From: Amoebidium appalachense
Taxonomy: Eukaryota > Ichthyosporea
DNA length: 64,000 nucleotides
Assembly: GCA_963693365.1 (NCBI GenBank)
Contig: CAVNZM010000001.1
Location: 13,082,001-13,146,000, forward strand
Reading direction: 5' to 3'
In this document: positions 1 to 9,900 of the stretch, in pieces
Layout: each line of letters opens with the position of its first letter
Position numbering within the stretch: position 1 is the first letter of the stretch
Notes under the pieces: model-generated
What the model saw: the letters and a program-made list of their open reading frames with translations, nothing else
The model's database searches: none
What the model was told of the DNA's origin: nothing
Translations under genes and position numbers: made by a program

Positions 1-481
1 ACCACACAGGCACACACACACCACACACAGGCACACGCGCCCACACACAGTTCGTGCACGGGCCGACACACAGATTCCAGTGCGGGCCCATAAACACGTC
101 AGCACGTACAAAACTCCACTGGCCCGCTTCCTGCCACAAGCTTTCCAACTGCGCGCCTTGCCCTGCGCTCACCCATGACTGTAGGCTGCACTAGTTGACT
201 CCCTATGATGTGTGCTGCTAGAGCCTTTCTCCCTCTATTACCCTCGTAAATCGGCCCCTCTTACACCCCCCACTCTCCTGCTCCCCAACCTATCCCACCC
301 CCCACCTTCCAACTCTGACATTTTCCCGTTCCCCGATCTCACTCCTCCCCTTGCTTTAGACTTTAGAGCGTTTCCCGCTCCTCCCCATGTTCCCCTCGTG
401 TTAGCTGCTCTTGGTGGGGTACATGCGCGTGGAGATTTCTGCTCGCGTCCTGCCATCCCTATACTACCCGCTCCGGTGTTA

Positions 482-516
<35 letters not shown>

Positions 517-701
517 ACCGCCACCACCACCACCCACCCACCCACCCACCCAAGTGCCCTTCTTTCTTCCCCTTTTCTTGCCATCTCATCTCCGTTCTTT
601 CCTGCTCTAACCCCCGCTCCTTCCCTTTTTTGCTGTCTTCCTGTTCCCTAACTCTGCTGGCAGGCCAGTCCTTACCCCTTGTTTCCTGCCTCCCATATGC
701 T

Positions 702-748
<47 letters not shown>

Positions 749-1081
749 CCCCCCGGCACTTCTCTGCCCAGGCTGCTCCCCTCTACCCATGTTTGAACCT
801 TTCCCCTTCCCTTATTCATTATTTATTGCCTGGTATTCTTTCAGTCCCTTTATCCCCTTCCCTTATTCATGCTTTATTGCCTGGTATTCTTTCAGTCCCT
901 TTATCCCCTTCTGGACCCCACGCCTTGCTCTTTTCCAACCTTCAGTCTCCCCCCTGGCCTTCTCTTCCATGCCCACACCCCCCCTACATGTTTCTTTCCT
1001 CCCCGTGTGCTGTGTGCCCCTGTGCACTATCCAGGGTGTGCTGTGTGCCCCTCCACCATCCAGGTGTTGACGGGTTTGCAG
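1..1081. other. Upstream flank of the USP39-like gene, no gene recognised
   Basis: This stretch holds a short CA-rich start, two long C runs (about 482-517 and 706-745) and pyrimidine-rich unique sequence. A duplicated segment containing a CTTTATTGCCTGGTATTC-like unit lies near 800-910. The missing N-terminal exons of the USP39-like gene should lie here or further left, but I could not find the conserved N-terminal motif of that family in any frame. Long open frames here are proline or glycine runs read through the C tracts and are not credible genes. Confidence 0.5.
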
Positions 1082-1192
1082 GGCGCTGCTGGACTTTGAC
1101 TTTGAGAAGCTGTGCAGCGTGTCGCTGTCCAACCAGAATGTCTACGCCTGCCTCGTGTGCGGCAAGTACTTCCAGGGTACGTCCACACACCC

Positions 1193-1271
<79 letters not shown>

Positions 1272-1523
1272 CCACGTCCCACTGACGCCACGCTGCAGGG
1301 CGGGGCCGGGGCACGCATGCACACACACACAGCGTCATGGCCACCCACCACGTGTTTATCAACCTGGGAACACACAAGGTGCCCCCCCTGACCCCCCCTG
1401 GGCCGGGCCTGGGCTGTGGGTGCTGACAGGGGGGGCACAGTTCTACTGCCTGCCCGACAACTACGAAATCATCGATGCCTCCCTGGCCGATATCCAGGTA
1501 CCATGGGCCCTGGGTGGAGGGGC

Positions 1524-1554
<31 letters not shown>

Positions 1555-3862
1555 CTGGGTGGGATTGGCTAGGGCCTAGAGGAGAAGGGGGTGATTGAGG
1601 GCCTACGCTCTACTAGTTAATAGTGATGTCCATAATGGTAGGGTTTCTTTTCTTTTCTTTTCTTTTCTTTTCTTTTCTTTTTTCTTTTTTTAGGGGGGGA
1701 GGGGAGAGGGGGTTTGGCTAGGGGAAGAGGTGGGGGGGAAGGGGGAGGGGTTGGGAGGGCTGCTGGGGCTGGGGGAGGGGTGTTGGGGCACTGAGAAGAC
1801 TTGGGGCACTAGGGGCTGCTGGACCCCAAGTTCAGCAAAGACGACATAGCGGGCCTGGACACAAGCAGCAGGCAGCACCGCACACTCGACGGCACCCTGT
1901 ACTACCCCGGTACGTGATATGGGGCCAAAATAGGCCTCCACATATGCCAGTATAATGAGTGCATGCGGTGCCAGATAGGCAAGAGGGCCAGGCCAAGCTG
2001 CTAGAGTGCCTGGTAGAGAGGTGGCAGCCGAAGAGGACAAATGGGTTGGTTGACGGCAAAATAACGGCAACCCTTGGCATGGACTATTTGGAACCGTCTT
2101 TTTTGATATCTTGTCTGCAAAGTTGCCTTGGTGCATGTGTTGCGCAGTTGCCTGACAAGCCAGGGCTGAGTCATGGGCCGTTGCAGAGCCTAATATGGCT
2201 ATTTTCTTCCAGGGGTGATTGGCATGAACAACATGACCTAATATGGCTATTTTCTTGCAGGGGTGATTGGCATGAACAACATGACTTAAAATGGCTATTT
2301 TCTTCCAGGGGTGATTGGCATGAACAACATGACTTGATATGGCTATTTTTTTGCAGGGGTGATTGGCATGAACAACATGACTTAATATGGCTATTTTTTT
2401 GCAGGGGTGATTGGCATGAACAACATGGCCTAATGGCTATTTTCTTCCAGGGGTGATTGGCATGAACAACATGACTGATTGGCATGAACAACATGACCTA
2501 ATATGGCTATTTTCCTCCAGGGGTGATTGGCATGAACAACATCAAGGCCAACGACTATGTCAACGTGGTGATGCAGGCGCTGGCACGGGTCAAGGACTTC
2601 AGAGACTTCTTCCTGGACCAAAACAACTACAGCCGCTGCAGTGACCCCCTGGGTAGGTGCCGTGCCGTGGTGGGCCATGATTGGCTGTGCTGGCCGGGTG
2701 GTGGGCCGTGATTGGCTGAGCTGACCCCGGGTGCAGTGGCGCGCACGGGGGAGCTGATGCGCAAGCTGTGGAGCCGGCAGCACTACAAGGCACACATCAG
2801 CCCCCACGAGCTGCTGCAGGTGGTGCGGGACAGCAGCGGGCGGCGGTTCAACATCACGATGCAGAGCTTTGCCGTGGACTTTGTGGCCTGGTACCTCAAC
2901 GCCCTGCACAGTGCCCTGCAGGTCAAGGCCAGGGGCCTACGCACCAGCATTGTCAGTGCATGCTTCCAGGGCCGCATGCGCATCACAGAGCGGAGGATGA
3001 GGGCCAGTGAGCTGCTCATGGACGAGGTCGAGCAGGCAAGGGCCCAGAGGGCTGAGGATGCACAGGAGGCATTCACCACAACAACAAAGGTACTGTGTGC
3101 ATGCCACTAGCCACAAAGGTACTGTGTGTATGCCACTAGCCACAAAGGTACTGTGTGCATGCCACTAGCCACAAAGGTACTGTGTGCATGCCACTAGCCA
3201 CAAAGGTACTGTGTGCATGCACACCTTTATCCACCACAAAGGCACTGTGTGCATGCACACCACTAGCCACAAAGGTACTGTGTGCATGCACCCCAGCATC
3301 CACCCACACCGAACCCCCCCTGCAGGAGTCTGCCTTCATGTTCCTGACACTGGACGTGCCGCCACCGCCCCTGTTCAAAGATGCCGAGGGTGCCAATGTG
3401 ATCCCTCAGGTGCCCCTCTTCTCTCTGCTCAACAAGTTTGACGGCACCACCGAGCAGGTGCGTGTGTGCCTGTGTGCCTGTGTGTGTGTCTCGGCATGGG
3501 GGGGATACTGAAGCTGTGCGGGTGCAGCGGCGAGGCAACATGGCCACCACGTACAAGCTGACAGCACTGCCCAAGTATCTGGTGCTGTACATCAAGCGCT
3601 TCACAAAGAACAACTTCTTTCTCGAGCGCAACCCCACCATCGTCAACTTTCCCGTCAAGAATCTGGAGCTCAAGGACTGTATGTGTTTGTGTGTGGGGAG
3701 GGGGGGGTAAAGACCGGTGGACTGAATGTTGTGGTGGTTCAGACGTGGAGGGTGGCGAGGGCACCAGCACCAAGTACGACCTGCTGGCCAATGTCGTGAG
3801 GGATGGGCCCCCAGAGGCCGGCAAGGGCACATACCGTGTGCACATATTGCACAAGGTAGGCA

Positions 3863-3899
<37 letters not shown>

Positions 3900-3932
3900 G
3901 GAAGGTGCACAAGGTGGCCAGGGGGGTAGGGA

Positions 3933-3963
<31 letters not shown>

Positions 3964-4075
3964 TAGTGCACAAAGTAGGCACATGTAGGTGGCATGCTCA
4001 GGTGTTGAGAGCAGAAGCCGGCATGTGCTGGGGTCTGTGGGCCATGGGCATGGCTGCCTGGGAATATGTGCGCCA

Positions 4076-4107
<32 letters not shown>

Positions 4108-4861
4108 GGGGGGGGCTGGGTGGTCCAGCATGGTGAGAATGTGGTGCACGGTGTGGTGGGCTAGGAGCTGTGTGTCGGGATGGTCAAGGGGCCAGCACTG
4201 AAAGGGGCATGGTTGCTCGGCACACCAGGCCACAGGGCAATGGTACGAGATGGAGGACCTCAACATCACACCAGTGCTGCCCCAGGTCATCACAATCTCG
4301 GAGGCTTACCTGCAGGTACACACAGACTGTTGTTACACGGGCACATGCAGTCGCACATGTGCCCTCGTACAGGCACACTCACACACATACACACACATAC
4401 ACACATGTTTGCGCGTGCATGGGCACACACGCATTGGTGGGCGCGCGCACACACACACACACATGCATGGGGCCCCACAAACACAAGCACGTGCGGTCAC
4501 ACATACAGCCACACACACACGCGCGCGCGCGCGCGCGCGCGCGCACGCGCACTGGAGCCACACAAGCACAAGCAGATGCGGGCAAAGCCGAGCGCATACA
4601 CAAACAAACACACAGACACACGCACACACGCTTGCACACACACACACACATTGCGGGAGAAAGAGAGGGAGGGGCGGATATATTTGTAAACACACACACA
4701 CACGCGCGCCGGCGCGCGCGCGCGCGCGCGCGCATTGATATACATACATATGTATATAATCTATGGGAGTCATACATATTTATTCGAAAATCATGATATT
4801 ATGTATATATACCCACACATATGTATATATTGGGGCCACCGCAGGCTCAAGCACACTCGGG

Positions 4862-4892
<31 letters not shown>

Positions 4893-4930
4893 ACACATGC
4901 ACACACACACACACACACGCACGCACACAT

Positions 4931-4990
<60 letters not shown>

Positions 4991-5192
4991 ATGTGCTACA
5001 CCCACTTGGGGTGCTGCTGGCATAGCAATGCATGAATCCCTTGTCCCAGCCTGTGTGTGGGTAGCAAGGCAGCGGGCCCTGGCCCTCACGTGGCACGTTG
5101 GGCCCATGCCTGCCTGTGGCTGCCTGGTAGGGGCATGTGCCACGAGTGGTGTGTGCTGACGGGGGCTGCAGATCTACGAGCGCCAGGGCTAG
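1082..5192 (+). CDS. USP39: USP39/Sad1-like tri-snRNP protein (catalytically dead USP), 5' partial
   Basis: Exons seen: 1082-1176, 1299-1378, 1441-1497, 1813-1909, 2521-2652, 2737-3089, 3326-3457, 3528-3678, 3743-3855, 4229-4315 and 5172-5192 (stop TAG); all phases join. The product starts inside the zf-UBP zinc finger (CLVCGKYFQG, then HTHSVMATHHVF and FYCLPDNYEI) and continues into a USP fold (MNNIKANDY, YIKRFTKNNFF, NPTIVNFP, ISEAYLQ). As in the family, Asp replaces the catalytic Cys in the NNIKAND box, so no protease activity is expected. USP39/Sad1 stabilises the U4/U6.U5 tri-snRNP in the nucleus. N-terminal exons are not identified and may lie left of the window. The exon at 2521 and the exon ending at 3089 are bordered by tandem copies of their own splice sites. 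AATAAA near 5561 is a plausible poly(A) signal. Confidence 0.93.
2165..2545 (+). repeat. 48-base minisatellite made of acceptor site plus exon start (7 copies)
   Basis: Units contain a GGCTATTTTCTTCCAG-like acceptor followed by the exon start GGGTGATTGGCATGAACAAC. The AG dinucleotides end at 2212, 2260, 2308, 2356, 2404, 2450 and 2520, so the spacing is 48, 48, 48, 48, 46 and 70; the last interval includes an extra 22-base partial copy. Only the seventh acceptor leads into the complete exon. From acceptors 1-5 the correct frame meets TAA or TGA about ten codons in; acceptor 6 shifts the frame. Confidence 0.95.
3076..3290 (+). repeat. 29-base minisatellite made of exon end plus donor site
   Basis: The exon ends in ACAAAG followed by GTACTGTG, and the unit CCACTAGCCACAAAGGTACT repeats downstream. 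Donor-like GT dinucleotides begin at 3090, 3119, 3148, 3177, 3206 and 3275; one further copy near 3241 has GC instead of GT. Reading past the first donor in frame reaches TAG within the first unit, so only the first donor gives the normal protein. Confidence 0.93.
4316..5171 (+). repeat. Last intron of the USP39-like gene: CA microsatellite with alternating CG blocks
   Basis: The intron holds several hundred bases of CA-rich repeat, with pure alternating CG blocks near 4520-4545 and 4708-4732 and a pure CA run near 4930-4985. Alternating purine-pyrimidine DNA of this kind can adopt Z-form. The 3' end has a clear branch point (GCTGACGGGGGCTGCAG) before a last coding exon of only 21 bases. Confidence 0.85.
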
Positions 5193-6953
5193 GCCCACTG
5201 CTGATTGGCCCAGGGTCATGCGCACTGCTGGACAGTGGCCCATGCACCTGGGACCCCCCGTGGCGAATCAAGAGGCAGCAATGCTGGCCGGTGGCATGGT
5301 GACCAATCAAATGCATGCACAGTACCAGTATGCCCAGCCAATCAAGTAATGCACTGTGTGCTGTGTGTGGTTGCGGCCAGACCACGGCCATGACAGTCAT
5401 TCAGCCGGCACAGTGCAAGCAAAAGTTGGTATGTGTACGACGGTGTTTCTGTTTCAATGTACATATGCGCCATCAGTAAGAGGAGGAAAAAAGGGGGGGG
5501 GGGGGGGGGGGGGGGCAAACGGCAAAGCCGTCACTAGCCTGCGGACCTCAGACACAGGCAAATAAATGACATGCGGGCACACAAGCAAGTCACCATTCCA
5601 GGCTGCAACAACCCTTTAACCGGTGAGCTACACAACAAATACACTCCTGGATCCGACGACTGCCACGGGACGGGTGATTGGGGCCACCCCAACTCTACCT
5701 GCGACTGCACACGTGTGCATGGTGAAGCCGCCCAGGCCGCTAAGGAGAGTTGCCAGGTTTGGTTGGCCCCAGCAGAAACCGGGCACCGTCAGATTCAAGT
5801 GCACCCGGCGCTGATCAGGAAGAGTGGCAGCAGAAAACTAAAAATGGTCAGAAAGGACAGGATAGGCAACCCATGCATGGGCCCTGGCGGGTCACAAACC
5901 TCAATTGAAAGACCCGTGATGATAATCTGCCATCGGCCGTTTCTTAATCGGTATCAGCCATGACACGACATAATTGGTTGTCATGTGGGTGTCGGCTGGT
6001 GTGTTGCATGTTCATGTGGTGTGACATGTCGGGAAGCCTGGACAAGAAAGATAGGCCAAGCACCACCAAACCATGCTGAGGTTGCTTGGCAAGTTATGTG
6101 ATGTGGCAGCAACAGCACCAGCTTAGGCGGAGCAGCTGCTGGTGTGTGTTTACACGGGAAAACATTACTGGATCCGAGACGTGTCCGGCTCGCACGCTGA
6201 AGGACCACAACCAACTTAACAGACCCCCTAGGTCTAGCAGAGGCACCAGAGCACCGTGGACCCACACGTGTAAGCAGGGTGCCGTGTTTGCTCGTGCAGG
6301 GCCAATCACTGCTACACGGCCATCGTTATCCCACATTAAAACCCCCCTTGATGTGGGGTGCCTGGTCCAGCATGCCTGGCCGTGGGCCACACCGACAGCA
6401 GGGCCACGGTGCTACCCAGCAGTCTGGGTGCATGTGCTGCTGCTGGCCCCATTCTGATTGGCTGCCTGGTGCAATCAACTGCGGGGAGCGGCCAGCATCG
6501 GGCCCCTGAGCTTGCAGATGCCTTGCACATTCCTGCCAGGTGCTTGGTGGTGGCACACACGAGCACCGGGTCGCGGCATGGCCCCTGAGGGCCGGTAGAG
6601 CCATGATGCACTGGATACATGGGCCCAGGTTTATTGGCAAACATACAGCACATGCATGCCTACATACATCTGGATTGACCAACTAGATACATCCACTTAA
6701 CATGCATGCCTCCATACATCTGGCTTTAGCGAAGAGAAGATACATATCATTAACATCGATACTTATACACATCTGGATTCACATGCATGCCTATACACAT
6801 CTGGGTTAGCATGCACGCCTACATACAGTCAATAGACCTGCCCACGGTGGCCTATGTGGCCCATTAACACCGACCATACGCACAACACCGACCATACGCG
6901 CATCACTAATCGACATTCGCACATTTCCACCGTGTTGCTCACAGCCCACACCC
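5193..6953. other. Convergent intergenic region between USP39-like and URB1 genes
   Basis: This is 3' flank of two converging genes. On the plus strand AATAAA lies near 5561 after a G run (about 5493-5515). On the minus strand AATAAA (plus-strand TTTATT at about 6630-6635) lies about 320 bases beyond the URB1 stop. Bases 6645-6830 contain four degenerate copies of a unit with CATGCATGCCTACATACATC. No open frame here has a recognisable domain. Confidence 0.6.
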
Positions 6954-9900
6954 TTATGCCTGCCCCCAGTGCGCTGCCACCTCGGCCTCCCCGCATGCCT
7001 GCAGATAGCCCACACACTGCTGGGGCTCTGGCCTCCCCTCCAGCCACTCCCGCAGCAGCAGGGCCAGAGAAATCTGGCCCGTGTGGCCCGGCATGCTCTG
7101 CAGGGCGCCACACAGGGGGGCCCATGAGCTGGCCTGGGTGGGGCCCAGGGCCAGCAGGCAGCGGTTGAGGGCCTGCAGGCAGGGGGCTGGCAGGGCCGTG
7201 CGGTACAGCTGCAGCAGCTGTGCACGCAAACTGTGGCCCCCGGCCAGGGCCTGGCGCACCCCCGCACAGCCGTGCAGGGCATGGGCCACGGCAGCAAGGG
7301 CCCTCTCCTGCACGGCCGGCCACAGGCAGCTGGCAGCCAGCAGCTGGCCCAGCACATGCAGCAGGCCCAGTGTGTCCTCGGCACCCTCTGCATGGCAAAG
7401 TCAGCACAGGCCTGCATCCACAGCCTCATGGCCTGCTTGCTCACACCCATGGTACGTGCTGGGCTGGCCTGCACACATGGCTCCATGGAACCACTGCCCA
7501 GCATCCCACACCCTACCCATGATGCACGCAAATAAGGTCACACCCTACTCATTATACAGACAACATAGCGTATATGTTGTGATTCAGCCACCAGCATGGG
7601 GTCCACTGAATAGCCCGACCCATGCCTGCACATGGCAGATCTGCAAGCGCACACGCACCTGCCAGGGCGGCGGCCTGCTCTGTGCTACGCAGGGCCAGGT
7701 CGAGCAGTGATTGGTCCATGGGGGCCACGGCCAGCAGGCGAGCTAATGGGCCGGGGGGCAGTGCAGCAGCAGCCCCATGCAGCAAATCCACCAGGCTGCC
7801 TGCCACGTCGGCCCCCACAGCCCCGTGGCTCAGCAGCCGGCAGGCCAGCAGCCTTGCCTCCGTAGCCAGGGGGCCAGGGGGATTGGTGTGGCGCAGCATG
7901 TTGGCCATGATCTGCATGTAACCTCAGTTCAGTACTGGCTAACCACCCGCACAGTGTGGGGGGGGAGGGAGGGCGGAGAGGGGGAGGGGGGGGGGGGCAC
8001 CTGGACAGCAGCCAGGCGAGGGCTGGGCAGGGCGCCGGGACGGGCATATGTGGCCGGCGCCACGTGGTCACGGTGCTGGGCTGAGGGGGCCTCGGGCTGG
8101 GAGGCCACGGCCAGCAGCCACGGGGCAAGGCCGTGGTGGCGGGCCATGTCCCGGGCAACATCGGCCACCTGCAAACAACTGTCAGACCCATGCACCAGGC
8201 CTGCAGGGCCACAGGGCCCAGCATGCCAGGGCCCAGCATGCCCATGCAGCCACAGCTATGGCCACCCTGCTCACAACGCTTAGGAGAGAGCTACGTGACC
8301 CAGACACCCAGCAATATTAAGCACGGTGACCCAGACACCCAGTCCTGCATATGGCATCCACTAACACATGCTCTCATAAAGGTGCTTGGTCCTCTGCCAC
8401 TATGGTGCATGTATGGTGCATGCAGGGGCCAGGATGGTGCATGTGTGGTGCATGCATGATGCCTATGTGGGGTAAGTATGGTGCATATATGTGGTCAGTA
8501 TGGTGCATATATGTGGTCAATATGGTGCATATATGGGGTCAATATGGGGCCAGTATGGTGCATATATGGGGCCAGTATGGTGCATATATGGGATCAGGAT
8601 GGTGCATAAATGGGGTCGTGTGGTGCATTCAGGGGCCAGTATGGTGCACATATGGGGCCAGTATGGTGCATGTGTGGTGCATGCAGGGGCCAGTATGGTG
8701 CATATATGGGGTCAGTATGGTGCATAAATGGCCAGTATGGCGAATATGTGGTATGGTGCATATATGGGGCCAGTATGGTGCATGCATGGGGCCAGTATGG
8801 TGCATATATGGGGTCAGGATGGTGAATATGTGGTATGGTGCAAATATGGGGCCAGTATGGTGCATGCATGGGATCAGTATGGTGCATGCATGGGATCAGT
8901 ATGGTGCATATATGGGGTCAGTATGGTGCATATATGGGGCCCACCTGGCTGGCCTGCAGCAGGACCTGCAGCACGAGGGTACGCCCAGTGCGGTCGGCCA
9001 ACAAAGAGTTGTGGTAGCTGCTCCCCTCCCTGTCAGCCCCGGCCCCCTCCCCCGTCCCCCTCCTCCCCCTCCCTCTCCCCGCACCTCAGCAGAAGCTCCA
9101 GCACGTGTCTGCGGCGGTACAGGGCCCAGTCCGTGCTGCCGGCCAGGCCGTAGACCAGCCAGCGCAGCATCCACACCCGCTCCGTGCCCCCCTGCTCCCC
9201 CCCACTGCCCCGCAGTCAGTCCTGCCCCTTGCCTGCACGGCACCATAGGGCCAGTAGGGTACCTGTTGAAGAAGGCGTAGAATAGCGGCACATCGTCCAG
9301 CGGCAGGAGGGGCCGCTGGAGCAGGAACCGGTTGATGGCCTTGTAACTGTGCCAGCGTCAGCATGCTGCATCCCACCCATGCGCATGCACATGCACACAT
9401 GTGGGCACATATCTAAGAGCCCCAACACACACTATGTGGCGATGATGGGCCATGCATACTTGCCAGACCAAAGGGGTGGGTCAGGGTCGATAACCCGGTG
9501 GTCTTACTGAGCACGCACATAGGAAAACTCGGGTATCATAAGTAGCGCCATGCCACCGATAGCAAAACACTCAAACAGCCTTCTTTAGGTCGTTTTAGTT
9601 TTAGACTTGCAGATAATATGTTGAACACAGTTATCTAAAGTGATGTACAAGACACTAAAAATCTTTTCATATGGCTCGAAGAAGTAATAGCTGCAATGTG
9701 TCACCAACAGCGCATATGGCCATCTGCATATCAACTAGAACCACCCATAGTCCGGCTGACTGAAAGGGATCGGGACAAAGAGAAATCAACTAGAACCACC
9801 CATAGTCCGGCTGACTGAAAGGGATCGGGACAAAGAGAAATCCACCCATCATATCCCATCAGTGTGAACAGCGATTTGGGATATTCAATATATCCACTGT

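Noticed and set aside
411-1070. Proline-rich and glycine-rich open frames
   Set aside because: They arise from reading C or G homopolymers; no domain, and they cross intron signals.
1-1081. N-terminal exons of the USP39-like gene
   Set aside because: The expected conserved N-terminal motif was not found in any frame, so no exon is called.
1959-2494. Repeat proteins with WLFSSRGDWHEQHDL or CSCQSPLEENSH units
   Set aside because: They are off-frame and antisense readings of the 48-base splice-junction minisatellite.
4250-4990. Long His/Thr and Cys/Val open frames on both strands
   Set aside because: They are translations of CA/GT microsatellites inside the last USP39 intron; the same holds for 22.8-23.1, 27.8-28.1 and 29.2-29.8 kb.
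5571-5963. 130-codon frame
   Set aside because: No domain and no partner exons; lies in a convergent intergenic region.
7388-7449. A coding exon reading GVSKQAMRLWMQACADFAMQ before the last URB1 exon
   Set aside because: This is the 3' end of an intron: TGCTGAC and TGCAG lie in it, and the phase works only when exon 7911-7659 joins directly to 7387.
8351-9280. 309-codon frame with tandem GQYGAYMGSVWCIY-like units
   Set aside because: It is the intronic minisatellite of URB1 read on the wrong strand.
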